Positions 8,577 through 19,629 are shown, counted from the first letter of the stretch. The stretch: 37,144 nt of DNA from Bacteroidota bacterium (GCA_026391915.1 JAPLCZ010000294.1:1-37144), one strand, 5' to 3'. Notes: generated by a model from the letters alone, not told the origin. Translations and numbers: made by a program.

Positions 8577-10454
8577 ATGAAAAAATCCATCAGTCTTTCC
8601 CTTTTTAGCATTTTAGTAAGCCTAAACCTATCTGCGCAAAATGATGTGCAATACAAAACCTCAGAGATTATTTTCACTGCCCCAATGGTGGTGGATGCTG
8701 ATAAAATTACCAAAGACTACTTCCCTGTTTTGCAAAGTATGGAGATGCCTAAGCCAGGCGGCGAGGAGTATAATGCTTTTTTAGAAGGGATTAAGAAGAA
8801 CATCAAACCCAACCTCAACCCCGTAAACAGAAGCTTTAATAAAACTGTTTTACCCCCACCCCTACACCTAAAGGGCTTTGAGGGCAATAAGTTTTTTACC
8901 GGTATTCCTAATGATAACGATGTTGCAATTTCTAACAATGGTTTTATTGTTTCGGTAGTTAACCAAACCATTAATGTGTTTGATACCAACGGCACTTTGC
9001 TAAAGGCATGGAGCTTTAATGCCTTTGCAGATACGCTGAAACTAAAAGCTAATAAATATGATGGAAGGGTACTTTATGACCCCCTTAAAGACAGGTTTGT
9101 GGTGGCGCTGCTTTGCGGTTATGATTCCAGCACCAGCAAATGCATTCTGGGGTTTTCGCAAACCAATAACCCCACCGGCAAATGGAATATTTATGCGGTG
9201 CAAGGCGCGCCCTTAAAAGATAAAACTTGGAGTGATTACCCAATACTTGCCCTCACTAAGGATGAACTTTTCCTTACCCTTAATGCTGTAAACAATGGCT
9301 CAGTAGATTGGAAAACGGCTTTTCACCAAAGCTATATTTGGCAGATAGATAAAAATACAGGCTATGATGGTAAGCCCCTTGCCACTAAAGTTTATAGTGA
9401 TATTATTTTTAAGGGGAAGAACATCCGCAACATTTGCCCTGTGCAGGGGGGCTCAACTTTATATGGCCCGGATGTGTATTTTCTCTCCAATAAAAATTTT
9501 TCTCCAAGCACTGATACTTTCTTTTTGCTGCACCTAAGTGGATTGATGACTGATACCGCAACAAAACTCAGCATACAGCTTTTGAGAAGTGATAAGCATT
9601 ATGGAGTATCACCCAATGCAAGGCAAAAGAAACCGTGGTTTCTACAGACGAATGATGCCCGTGTGTTGGATGCTTTTATTGAGAATGGCAAAATACAAAT
9701 GGTAGGTAATTCAAAAAATGAATTTAACTATGCCTCCGCATTCCATGGTGTGATTTCTGACATTAAAACAAACCCTATAGTGAGGCTAAATATCCTTAGC
9801 GATTCTAATATTGATTTAGGCTTCCCTGCCATTGCCTATGTGGGTAAAGATGCCCAAAGTGATGATGCTATCATCTTGGTAAATCATACCTCAAAAAATG
9901 TATTCCCCGGCTATTCATCATTCCTTTATTCTGCCAATGCGTATAGTTATTTGGATACCCTAAAGAGGGGAACCTCCAAAATTAATGCGTCTGTGAACCC
10001 TGAGAGGTGGGGTGATTATAGCGGCATACAGCGCAAATACAACCAACCAGATAGGGTATGGATGGCTGCTACCTTTGGGTATTTTAAAAAGGTTGACCAA
10101 TTTACCTCTTTCGGCACTCACGGCACATGGATTAGTGAGGTAGGTGTGCCCAAAGGTTTTGTAGGGATTGAACCCAAAACGGCAGAGGTCACAGAATCTA
10201 AATTATATCCCAACCCCGTGATGGCTTATGAACCCTTGAGCATAGAATTCTATCTTAACAAAGAGGAAATAATTAATATTTCTTTACATGATATTTCAGG
10301 AAAATTTATTGACCTCCTTATGAAAACTAAAGGCGAGGAGGGGAAAAACCAATTTATATTTAATACCAAAGCCTTAAAGCCAGGCAACTACATTTTGGTG
10401 GTACAAAATGAAAACGGCAAAAGAAAGTTCAGCAAAAGGTTTGTTGTTCTATAA
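8577..10454 (+). CDS. Secreted protein with T9SS type A C-terminal sorting domain
   Basis: N-terminal signal peptide; C-terminal LYPNPVMAYEPLSIEFYLNKEEIINISLHDISGK...LKPGNYILVV...KRFVVL. Confidence 0.88.
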   Translation: MKKSISLSLFSILVSLNLSAQNDVQYKTSEIIFTAPMVVDADKITKDYFPVLQSMEMPKPGGEEYNAFLEGIKKNIKPNLNPVNRSFNKTVLPPPLHLKGFEGNKFFTGIPNDNDVAISNNGFIVSVVNQTINVFDTNGTLLKAWSFNAFADTLKLKANKYDGRVLYDPLKDRFVVALLCGYDSSTSKCILGFSQTNNPTGKWNIYAVQGAPLKDKTWSDYPILALTKDELFLTLNAVNNGSVDWKTAFHQSYIWQIDKNTGYDGKPLATKVYSDIIFKGKNIRNICPVQGGSTLYGPDVYFLSNKNFSPSTDTFFLLHLSGLMTDTATKLSIQLLRSDKHYGVSPNARQKKPWFLQTNDARVLDAFIENGKIQMVGNSKNEFNYASAFHGVISDIKTNPIVRLNILSDSNIDLGFPAIAYVGKDAQSDDAIILVNHTSKNVFPGYSSFLYSANAYSYLDTLKRGTSKINASVNPERWGDYSGIQRKYNQPDRVWMAATFGYFKKVDQFTSFGTHGTWISEVGVPKGFVGIEPKTAEVTESKLYPNPVMAYEPLSIEFYLNKEEIINISLHDISGKFIDLLMKTKGEEGKNQFIFNTKALKPGNYILVVQNENGKRKFSKRFVVL

Positions 10455-10669
10455 CATTATTCTCTAAAATCTTACAGCCTTATTCAATTAAGCAAAATAC
10501 TATTCTTGTAGTCTGGATTGGCATTTAGGAGGGAACAAACCTGTTTTGGGCTAACTATTATTCTTAACTTTTTACTTATATATTACAATTGTGATTTCTC
10601 ATGGTGGTGGCAAGGTTTATAGCTATTGCCAAGTTTTAGTTTTGATGCTGGGCTAAAACATAAATATTT

Positions 10670-13600
10670 ATGAAGAGGATTTTTACAAGAATCTATTCAG
10701 TACTCATACTAAATAAATCAGAAGAGAGCAATGCTTTGCAGCATCAGCGTGTGCAAATGTTTTACGCTATCAGTGTATTCATTTCTATAGTTTGCCTATT
10801 GATGGTGGCAGAAGATTTTATACTGCATAGGGTTAGTTTCATTTCATATTCTGTGCTTAGTATTTCTGCAGTTTTTACATTGAATTTGATATTCTTTGAG
10901 AGGAATAAAAACCTGATTAAGGCATCCAAAATTGTTTTTTATTCAGCTCCTATTTTGTTGCATATTATTACTAATTACTCAGGAGGGTTAATGGGCCCTG
11001 GATTTTCTGCTTATGCAGTATATATAATTATTTCTGGGGTTTTGTTAGGGTTAAGGTACTGCGCCGCAAGCCTTGCCATAACTCTTTTGGAAGCAATATA
11101 TTTTTATACTTTTGGTAACAATTCCCATAGCCTGCCTCACTCATCAGATCTGATTGATTTCTTTAGTGCCTTCTGTGCTATTTTTACTTTGGTAGCAATA
11201 ATCTCTTTCAACTCTGAGAGAACAAAAAATAAAGCAATAAAAGCCGCAGAACTTGCTAAACAGGAGGTGGAGAAAAATAGTATTGAGCTTCAAAATCTTT
11301 CTTTAATTGCAAAGAAAAGCGACAATTGGGTTACCATCACCAATAAGGATGGGATGATAGAATGGGTGAATGATGCCTTTACTTCTATATCCGGTTATCT
11401 GCCCATGGAGGTAATAGGGAAACACATAAAAGAATTTATACAAGAGGTGGCAGTGGATGCCAAAGAGCCTGAGATGGTGCAGGGGAAAATGAATACCTTA
11501 AAGCCTTACACTTTTAAGAGTCAGCGCTATCATAAAACGGGTTTAACTTATTGGCTAAGGCTTAATGTAACTCCTATTTTTAATGATGCCAATGAACTTA
11601 CAAAATACATAAGTGTTGGGAATGATATCACACAGCTTAAGGAGTCAGAAGAAAGCTATAAGTATCTTTTTGATAATAATCCTATGGCAATTTTGGTTAC
11701 AGATTTATCAGGCAATTCAATTTACTCTGCCAATGAGGCTGCCTTAAATTTATTAGGGCAAACCAAAGAGGAATTGATGAAGTTAACTTTCATTAATATT
11801 TTTGAGATTGAGAATAGGGATGAGATAAAGGTAAAATTCAGCAAAAAAGAAAATTTTTGCAACACCTATAAAATTATTGGGAAGGATAAAAAAAACCATA
11901 ACGTAGAGGTTGAAACGCAAACAATAGTTTACAATGGATATCCTGCTTACATAGTAATGTGCAATGATATTACTGAGAAAGTTTATGCAGAAGAAACCAT
12001 TAAACAGGGTGAGGCTAGGTTAAAAGCCCTGCTGGCAAATGTGCAGGATACTTTTTGGGCATATAATAATGAGGGTAGATTAATTACCTATAATACTCAG
12101 TTCTCTAATAGCATTAAAATGATGTTTGGGATTGATGTACAACCAGGGATGACGCTGTTGGATAAATTTCCTGAGCCTTTTAAAACTTCTGCTGAAACGC
12201 AATTTATAAAAGGGCTAAATCGTGAAAGTTTTACCTATGAGATAACACCAGAACATCAGGGCAAAACTATTTATTTTGAGATAAGTGTTAACCCTATTAT
12301 TGATGAAAATAATGTGGTAACAGGGGTTTCATATTTTGGAAGAGACACAACTGAAAGCAAAAGAACCCAGCTCAATATTGCACAAAGCGAATCCAAATAC
12401 CGCAAGCTGATAGAGACTATGAATGAAGGTTTGCTTTACGTAGATAATGACAATATTATTCAGTTTGCCAATGATAGGTTTTTTGAGATGACTGGTTATG
12501 CCTCTGATGAACTTATTGGTAAGCCAACGGTAGATATTTTATTGGATGATAAAAATAAAAGTATTGTACATAGGGAAACCGAGGTGAGGAAAAATGGTGT
12601 AGCAGACCAGTACGAAATTCAGATGACAAAAAAGGCAGGGGATAAAATTTTCCTCCTTATTAATGCTGTCCCTATTTATGATGATGCCAACGAAAATGTA
12701 ATTGGAAGTTTGGCAACCCTAACGGACATTACCCAGAAGAAAATAAACGAACATATTGCCCGCCAAACCCAGGAAAAATATGGTACCCTGATAGAGCTTA
12801 TGCATGAGGGTTTGATGTACGTTGATGTGAATGAAGTGATACAATTTGCCAACTCCAGATTTTGTGAAATCAGTGGGTATACACAAGAAGACTTGGTAGG
12901 CAAAATGGATTTTAATACAATGCTTACCCCAGAGGCAAAAGCCATTGTTGAGAGTAAAAATGAACTTCGCAGAAATGGTATCTCAGACCAGTATGAAGTG
13001 CCTATGTTGCGGAAAGATGGCAAACAAATTTGGGTGTTAATTAATGGTTCTCCTCTCTACGAAGAAGATGGAAGTTTGATGGGTTCATTAGGTACTTTCT
13101 CAGATATTAGTGAGAGAAAAAACACTGAAGAAAAACTCATGGCTACCAACCGTGAACTTGACCATTTTGCCTATGTAGTTTCTCATGATTTAAAAGCACC
13201 ATTAAGAGCAATCAATAATTTATCTCAATGGATTGAAGAAGATTTAGGTACTGATTTATCAGAAGATATTCTTAAAAATATGAGCCTACTTAGGGGTAGA
13301 GTTCATAGAATAGAATCTCTTATTAACGGAATTCTGGATTACTCCCGTGCAGGCAGAGAAATGGAAGAGGCTACCGATGTTAATAGCCATACTCTTGTTA
13401 AAGATGTGGTGGAAATGTTAGCGCCTCCTTCAAAATTTATTATCAATATTGATAAGGATTTGCCAATAATTGTAGCTGAAAAAACAAAACTAAGGAAGAT
13501 GGCGAAATTTCAATTTCATTCTTAGAAAAAAATGATTGCTTTGAGTTTTCCGTCAAAGACAATGGTCCAGGGATAGAGTCGGATTATCACGAAAAAATAT

Positions 13601-13806
13601 TTGTAATATTCCAGACATTGCAGCCAAAAGATAAAGTAGAAAGCACCGGTGTAGGCCTCTCAATTGTTAAAAAGATTATTGAAGACCAAGGTGGAATTAT
13701 AAGAATAGAATCAAAAATTGGGGAGGGGGCTAATTTTATTTTCACTTGGGCTAAGCAAACAAAAATTTTGCACAACCAACTTATTGCAGCTCCTATAATT
13801 GTTTAA
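10670..13806 (+). pseudogene. Multi-PAS sensor histidine kinase, disrupted: N-box missing and frameshift at about 13490
   Basis: Frame 1 (10670-13525): TM segments, PAS repeats, HisKA FAYVVSHDLKAPLRAINNL, stops after EKTKLRKMAKFQFHS. Another frame (about 13492-13806) continues KEDGEISISFLEKNDCFEFSVKDNGPGI...STGVGLSIVKKIIEDQGG. Confidence 0.82.
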
Positions 13807-13814
13807 ACCTACTA

Positions 13815-14177
13815 CTACCAGGAATTCTCTAAATCCTCTGGAGTGTATTTATGATTCCTTGTAACGTATAAAGAATTTTCCTTAACCCTCTTAATAGAAA
13901 GAGGGTTTTTTGCTTTTATCCGTGAAAGCAAAGCAATAGGAGTAAGTATCACAAAAAAGAAAGCAGCTAAAATAATTCTTGAATTTATCCAGCCCAATAT
14001 CTCAGCAAGTTTAAGCCACCCCCTAACCACATATTCTCCAGCAATAGGGATAACCAAACTAATTACACCAACCCCACCTGCTACATAGTAAAAATAGATG
14101 CTCTTGGTTATTAATCCAAGAACCGTCATGCCGGTTACTATTACAAAGAGGTTTTTATACTGTTCTGTCTTATTCAT
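13815..14177 (-). CDS. SxtJ-like membrane protein
   Basis: 120-aa multi-TM protein with ...NPLSIKRVKENSLYVTRNHKYTPEDLENSW, adjacent to the carbamoyltransferase. Confidence 0.75.
   Translation of the reverse strand: MNKTEQYKNLFVIVTGMTVLGLITKSIYFYYVAGGVGVISLVIPIAGEYVVRGWLKLAEILGWINSRIILAAFFFVILTPIALLSRIKAKNPLSIKRVKENSLYVTRNHKYTPEDLENSW
13884..13911 (+). terminator. Intrinsic terminator for the plus-strand kinase, embedded in the convergent sxtJ-like gene
   Basis: aaccctctt-aatag-aaagagggtt followed by tttt. Confidence 0.55.
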
Positions 14178-14183
14178 TGGTTA

Positions 14184-14333
14184 TTAAAATAAGGTGTAAA
14201 TAAATGGGGCAATGGCAGAGCCTCCACCAATTACTATTAATAATCCTAGTAGCAGCAAAGCCACAATTACAGGTGCTAACCAAAATTTTTTGCGTTGCTT
14301 TAAATACTTCCAAAGGTCACTTATGAAATCCAT
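14184..14333 (-). CDS. DUF5989/SxtK-like 49-aa membrane microprotein (absent from ORF track)
   Basis: Read manually: MDFISDLWKYLKQRKKFWLAPVIVALLLLGLLIVIGGGSAIAPFIYTLF*, between the sxtJ-like and carbamoyltransferase genes on the same strand. Confidence 0.82.
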   Translation of the reverse strand: MDFISDLWKYLKQRKKFWLAPVIVALLLLGLLIVIGGGSAIAPFIYTLF

Positions 14334-14354
14334 TATTTATTTTTATTTAATTTA

Positions 14355-16217
14355 TTAATCCAATACAAACTCTTCTTTCCAATTGTCTTTTTCCATCCAT
14401 TCGGGTTGGTCTTTTTTATTGAAAATATAATTTCCCACCACAAGGTAATCCATCTCTGTACGCATAAAACAGCGGTATGCATCTTCAGGAGTATAAACTA
14501 TAGGCTCACCCCTTACATTAAAACTTGTGTTAACAATTACTCCATATCCTGTTCTCTTTTTAAAGGCATTAATCAACTCCCAATAGGCAGGATTTGTTTC
14601 CTTATGCACCGTCTGAATTCTTGCACTAAAATCAATATGCGTAATAGATGGCATATCACTTCTTACATGGTAAAGTTTATCACGCAGGTTTAGTTGATTG
14701 TAGTTATCAGGCAAAGTTTTTCTGCGGCTTTTAACCACAGGCTTCACCAAAAGCATATATGGTGAAATGCCATCATGCTCAAAGTATTCTTTGCAATCTT
14801 CCGCCAAAACAGAAGGTGCAAATGGTCGGAATGACTCTCTGTATTTTATTTTAAGATTAAGTTTTCTTTGCATTTCCTCATTACGTGGGTCACCAATAAT
14901 ACTTCTTGCGCCTAAAGCACGGGGGCCAAATTCCATCCTGCCTTGTACCCACCCAATGGCATTGCCTTCATCCACTAAAATTGCAGTGGCTTCGCACATT
15001 TCCTCCATAGAATTATACCTATGGTAAACACCATTATATTTTCTTGAAACATTTTCAACATCCCTATCACTAAAATCAGGACCTAAGTAAGAACCCTGCA
15101 TAGCATCCATCTTATAATCAATCACTCTTTCCTTTTGGAATTTAATGTGGTAGGCTGCAAGCGCAGCACCTAAAGCACCACCAGCATCACCTGCCGCAGG
15201 CTGTATAAATACTTCTTTAAAAACTCCTGAATCCAGTAGTTTTCCATTGGCAACACAATTTAAAGCAACACCTCCTGCAAGGCATAAATACTCAGCACCC
15301 GTTAGGCGTTTAGCTTCTTCTGCCATTTTAATTACCACCTCCTCGGTAATTGCTTGTATTGCCAAACCAAGGTTGCAATGATGTTGTTGTAATTCTCCTT
15401 CCCCTTCCCTCCTTGGGAATCCAAAAAGCTGATTCCATTTATCATCCTTTACCATTCTTAGCCCTGTGGCATAATTAAAACAATCTTGGTCAAGCCATAT
15501 AGAGCCATCAGGTTTTATATCAATTAATTTTTCCTTGATAATCTCAATGTACTTTTTAACCTCTGGGGCATCTGGGTTTCCATAAGGGGCTAAGCCCATC
15601 AGTTTATACTCACCTGAGTTTACTCTAAATCCAAGGAAGTAGGTAAAAGCAGAGTAAAGTAATCCTAAGGAATGTGGAAATTTTAACTCCTTAAGAATAG
15701 TAATATCCTTCCCCTCTCCTAAACAAATAGAAGCCGTTGCCCACTCCCCTACCCCATCAATAGTTAGGATTGCAGCCCTCTCATAAGGTGATGGATAAAA
15801 TGCAGATGCCGCATGAGAAAGATGGTGTTCTGGAAACAGAAGTGTGAGTTTATTTTTATTATAAGGTTCAACTTCGGCAAGGCTATCCTTAATCAATTTC
15901 TTAAGGAACATTTTCTCCTTAAGCCAAACTGGCATAGAGGTAATAAAGGAACTTACTCCTTTGGGTGCAAATGCATAATATGTTTCTAAAAGCCTTTCAA
16001 GTTTTAGGAGGGGTTTATCATAAAACACTACTGCATCAAGCTTATCAATAGAAGCTCCGGCATACTCCAAACAAAATTTCACCGCATTGGTTGGGAACCC
16101 AGGGTCGTGCTTTTTTCTGGTAAAGCGTTCTTCTTGCGCAGCAGCTATAATTTTTCCGTCCTCAATAATGGCGGCGGCAGAGTCATGATAAAAAGCAGAA
16201 ATCCCTAAAATCTTCAT
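14355..16217 (-). CDS. Carbamoyltransferase (NodU/CmcH/SxtI family)
   Basis: MKILGISAFYHDSAAAII, FPEHHLSHAASAFYPSP, CLAGGVALNCVANGK, GRMEFGPRALGARSIIGDPR, NTSFNVRGEPIVYTPEDA. Confidence 0.97.
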   Translation of the reverse strand: MKILGISAFYHDSAAAIIEDGKIIAAAQEERFTRKKHDPGFPTNAVKFCLEYAGASIDKLDAVVFYDKPLLKLERLLETYYAFAPKGVSSFITSMPVWLKEKMFLKKLIKDSLAEVEPYNKNKLTLLFPEHHLSHAASAFYPSPYERAAILTIDGVGEWATASICLGEGKDITILKELKFPHSLGLLYSAFTYFLGFRVNSGEYKLMGLAPYGNPDAPEVKKYIEIIKEKLIDIKPDGSIWLDQDCFNYATGLRMVKDDKWNQLFGFPRREGEGELQQHHCNLGLAIQAITEEVVIKMAEEAKRLTGAEYLCLAGGVALNCVANGKLLDSGVFKEVFIQPAAGDAGGALGAALAAYHIKFQKERVIDYKMDAMQGSYLGPDFSDRDVENVSRKYNGVYHRYNSMEEMCEATAILVDEGNAIGWVQGRMEFGPRALGARSIIGDPRNEEMQRKLNLKIKYRESFRPFAPSVLAEDCKEYFEHDGISPYMLLVKPVVKSRRKTLPDNYNQLNLRDKLYHVRSDMPSITHIDFSARIQTVHKETNPAYWELINAFKKRTGYGVIVNTSFNVRGEPIVYTPEDAYRCFMRTEMDYLVVGNYIFNKKDQPEWMEKDNWKEEFVLD

Positions 16218-16218
16218 G

Positions 16219-16226
16219 CAAATGTA
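16219..16226 (-). promoter_or_regulatory. Bacteroidota-type -7 box (TACATTTG) 1 nt before the carbamoyltransferase ATG
   Basis: Reverse complement of caaatgta: TACATTTG-c-ATG. Confidence 0.4.
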
Positions 16227-16500
16227 TTAGCAGGATGTAAAATCCATCATGCAAAATTAGAGGTTTTGCACCCACTTATAAAAATCAGATTAACCATTCG
16301 GTTTTGCTACATTAAAACAAAAAACCTTACAAGAAATTTGAGAGGATATCAAATTCAATGAAAATTAAAATCAATGTAGAAAACGATTTAATCCAATAAA
16401 GGACTATGAGATCCTTACAATTTCTCACCTCCTAATCATCCAAAACTTACAGGTGTAATCATACTCATAAGCCCTTAAAACCGGGGTATCCCCAAACCCA

Positions 16501-16508
16501 TAGATTTG
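16501..16508 (+). promoter_or_regulatory. Bacteroidota-type -7 box (TAGATTTG) upstream of the response regulator
   Basis: TAnnTTTG match 22 nt upstream of ATG 16531. Confidence 0.45.
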
Positions 16509-16530
16509 TCCGTACCATTAAACGTGAAAA

Positions 16531-16959
16531 ATGACTGATAATATTTTTACAATTCTTTTAGTAGAAGATGATGAAGTAGATATCATGAATGTAAAGAGGG
16601 CATTCAAAAAAAATGATATCAATTACAACATCCACATTGCCCGCAACGGCATTGAGGCTTTGGAGCTCCTTAGAAAAAAAGGAACTGAAAAACTCTTCCC
16701 TTGGCCAGACTATGTACTCATGGATATCAATATGCCTAAAATGGGTGGGATAGAAACCTTGCAAGAACTCAGGAATGATATAGATTTAAAAGCATTGCCT
16801 GTGTTTATGGTTACTACTTCCAACGAGGCAAGTGATAAGCAAAGTGCTTACGACTTAAATGTGGCAGGTTACATTTTGAAACCTATTTTCTTTGAGCAAT
16901 TTGTAAGTGCAGTAGGTACTATTAATAATTATTGGCAACTTATTGAACGCCCTTACTAA
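16531..16959 (+). CDS. Single-domain response regulator (Rcp1-like)
   Basis: [45 protein letters not shown]. Confidence 0.95.
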   Translation: MTDNIFTILLVEDDEVDIMNVKRAFKKNDINYNIHIARNGIEALELLRKKGTEKLFPWPDYVLMDINMPKMGGIETLQELRNDIDLKALPVFMVTTSNEASDKQSAYDLNVAGYILKPIFFEQFVSAVGTINNYWQLIERPY

Positions 16960-16960
16960 C

Positions 16961-19348
16961 ATGGAAGAAGCATTTAAAATACTACTTGTTGATGATGATG
17001 AGGTAGATCAGATTAGCTTCCGAAGGGCTATGAAGGAAACCAGCATAAGGCACCTTATTACCGAGGTTGATAATGCTCCATCAGCTTTGGAAATGGCATC
17101 CAATGATTTTGATTGTATATTTTTAGATTACCTTTTGCCGGGCTCTGATGGGCTTGCCATCCTTAAAAAGATAAGGGATAAAAACGTATATATACCTGTG
17201 GTGGTAGTTACCTCGCAGGGTAGTGAGCAAATTGCCGTGGAGATGATGAAAGCAGGTGCCCTTGACTATGTAGTTAAGGATAAACTGAATTCTGAATCTC
17301 TTAAAAAATTAATTGGCAACATCCAAAAGTTCCAAGCTATTGATAGGGAAAAGAGGGAGGCTAAGGCCGCCCTTATTCGCAGTGAAGCTAGGCTGGCAGA
17401 AGCGCAAAAGATTGCAAAAGTGGGTAACTGGGAGTATACTAGTGAAACCAAGAATGTGGATTGGTCTGATGAGATGTTTCGCATTTTTGAAATACAGAAA
17501 GGGAGCTTTAATTTTAACTTTAGCTTCTTTTTAAAACATATTTATGTAGAAGATAGACCTCTTGTAATCCATACCATCAAAACCGCCAAGCCGGGAGATT
17601 ATTTCAATTTTGATTTTAGAATACAACTGGATAATGGCAGTATTAAATACGGCAATACCCAAGGCAATTTTGTGTTTGATGCCAAGCAAAATTGCAAAGT
17701 GGTTTTTGGTACTGTGCAAGACATCAGTGACCGCAAACATGTGGAAGAACAACTACGCCATGCCAAGGAAATAGCAGAGCAATCCTCTACCATTAAGCAG
17801 CAATTTTTGGCTAATATGAGCCATGAAATAAGAACCCCAATGAATGGTATTATTGGCTTATCAAACCTTGTATTGGATACTGAGTTAAATGAAGAGCAAA
17901 AGGAGTTTGTTGGTGCTATAAAACAATCAGGGGATAACCTGCTTGTTATTATAAATGATATCCTTGACTTCTCTAAAATTGAGAGTGGCAAAATGACTTT
18001 TGAACAGACTTCATTTAACCTTAAAGATACCTTGAAGTTTATTTATGAAATCCTTAAACCAAGGATTTTGCAGAAGAAGTTCCCTGTAGATTTTGTGATG
18101 AAAGATGATGTGCCGGAACAGATGAAAGGAGACCCTGTAAGGTTAAATCAGATATTAATGAACCTGATTGGCAATGCTATTAAATTTACTGAAAAGGGTA
18201 ACGTTACCCTTGAGGTAAGTATGCATCAAGAGTTGGATAGCCGTATTGAACTTGCCTTTAAAATAAGGGATACTGGGGTGGGCATACCTGCCGAGATGCA
18301 ATCCAAAATCTTTGAAAGCTTTACCCAAGCAGAGTCTAACACTACCAGGAAATTTGGTGGCACCGGCTTAGGATTAACCATCACAAAGCGCTTGGTAGAG
18401 TTGCAAGGTGGGCACCTTTGGGTTAACTCAATACATGGTGAGGGGACGGAGTTTGCCTTTAGGATGAAGTTTGGGAAAGAGGTAGCAGTAGAAACTAAAT
18501 CAGCTAAAAAAGATAATTTGAAAACAGTACCCGATGCTATTAAAGGAATATCAATATTAGTAATGGAAGATAACCCCATTAACCAATTAGTGGCTGATAA
18601 AGTACTTTCCAACTTTGGTTTTAAAGTTACCTGCGCTGTTAATGGCTTGGTGGGAATCCAAAAACTCAAAGAAAAACATTACGATATTATTTTGATGGAT
18701 GTGCAAATGCCGGAAATGGATGGTTACGAAGCCACCCATGTTATCCGCACCACATTGCCAAAACCCCTTAGCCAAATACCCATTATTGCCCTCACTGCTT
18801 CTGCTATTCTGGAGGATGCCCAAAAATGTTTGGATGCCGGGATGGATGACTATGTCTCCAAACCATTTGACCCCTACATTTTGTTAGAGAAAATTGACCA
18901 ATGCATTGCCCAGAAAAACTTGAAGAAACAACCCATTAAAAATAAAAAGGAAATGAAGCAGGACCCAAAAGATGCAGGCAAACTAATCAACCTTACTTAC
19001 CTAAGGGAGTTGGCTGATGGCAGTGTAGATTTTATGATAGACATGATGCACATGTTTATTGATGCTACCCCAAAGCAAGTTGCTGAGCTAAAAACCCATT
19101 TTGAAAATGGAAATTATGCCGATGTTAAAGCCATTGCTCACAAACTAAAACCATCTCCCGGGTTTTTAGGTGTGCATGATTTAAGCACCACTTTCCACTC
19201 GCTTGAGAAAGCCGCTATTGATGGCATGGATACTCGCCTGATTGCCGGCCTTATTGAGACTGCCGAAGCCATGACAAATCAAATAGTTATTGAGCTACAC
19301 GCAGAGATGAAAGACCTGGAAATGGAACTCAGGAAAGCAGCTGCTTAG
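16961..19348 (+). CDS. Hybrid sensor histidine kinase (REC-PAS-HisKA-HATPase-REC-HPt)
   Basis: [52 protein letters not shown]; second [22 protein letters not shown]; HPt [14 protein letters not shown]. The true start is probably ATG 16961. Confidence 0.95.
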   Translation: MEEAFKILLVDDDEVDQISFRRAMKETSIRHLITEVDNAPSALEMASNDFDCIFLDYLLPGSDGLAILKKIRDKNVYIPVVVVTSQGSEQIAVEMMKAGALDYVVKDKLNSESLKKLIGNIQKFQAIDREKREAKAALIRSEARLAEAQKIAKVGNWEYTSETKNVDWSDEMFRIFEIQKGSFNFNFSFFLKHIYVEDRPLVIHTIKTAKPGDYFNFDFRIQLDNGSIKYGNTQGNFVFDAKQNCKVVFGTVQDISDRKHVEEQLRHAKEIAEQSSTIKQQFLANMSHEIRTPMNGIIGLSNLVLDTELNEEQKEFVGAIKQSGDNLLVIINDILDFSKIESGKMTFEQTSFNLKDTLKFIYEILKPRILQKKFPVDFVMKDDVPEQMKGDPVRLNQILMNLIGNAIKFTEKGNVTLEVSMHQELDSRIELAFKIRDTGVGIPAEMQSKIFESFTQAESNTTRKFGGTGLGLTITKRLVELQGGHLWVNSIHGEGTEFAFRMKFGKEVAVETKSAKKDNLKTVPDAIKGISILVMEDNPINQLVADKVLSNFGFKVTCAVNGLVGIQKLKEKHYDIILMDVQMPEMDGYEATHVIRTTLPKPLSQIPIIALTASAILEDAQKCLDAGMDDYVSKPFDPYILLEKIDQCIAQKNLKKQPIKNKKEMKQDPKDAGKLINLTYLRELADGSVDFMIDMMHMFIDATPKQVAELKTHFENGNYADVKAIAHKLKPSPGFLGVHDLSTTFHSLEKAAIDGMDTRLIAGLIETAEAMTNQIVIELHAEMKDLEMELRKAAA

Positions 19349-19419
19349 CCACAAATAATAAAAGTATAACTGCATAGGTTAGCAAAATGCAAAAGCAATC
19401 TGCTGACTAAGGTGCGAAT

Positions 19420-19460
19420 AATAAGCGAAGCCTTGACCAAAGTCAGGGCTTCGCTTATTT
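19420..19460 (+). terminator. Intrinsic terminator after the hybrid kinase
   Basis: aataagcgaagccttgac-caaa-gtcagggcttcgcttatt followed by T. Confidence 0.75.
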
Positions 19461-19463
19461 ATA

Positions 19464-19561
19464 ACCTCACCTAAATCCTCTCCAAAGGAGAGGACTTTAA
19501 CCTCCTAAGTTACTTCAGTGCGTTCTTGCCCCTCTCCTTTGGAGAGGGGTTGGGGTGAGGT
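19464..19561. repeat. 98-bp palindromic REP/MITE-like element (same architecture as 2818-2904)
   Basis: Left end acctcacctaaatcctctccaaaggagagga and reverse complement of right end acctcaccccaacccctctccaaaggagagggg; each end contains an internal hairpin. Confidence 0.75.
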
Positions 19562-19629
19562 CACAGGTGTTGGAAAGACTCTGCTGAAATTTATTTCAGC
19601 TCCTATGTTAACCTTAAAGAAACCTATTA

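Noticed and set aside
8821-8885. cccccacccctacacctaaagggc resembling the palindromic element
   Set aside because: No matching right end or hairpin symmetry; fits ordinary coding sequence of the T9SS protein.
16228-16500. Possible ncRNA in the carbamoyltransferase/response regulator gap
   Set aside because: Only a weak ggggtatcccc dyad seen; no recognisable RNA family or terminator.
16943-16960. TTG-started extension of the hybrid kinase
   Set aside because: Overlaps the end of the upstream response regulator; REC domain begins naturally at ATG 16961.
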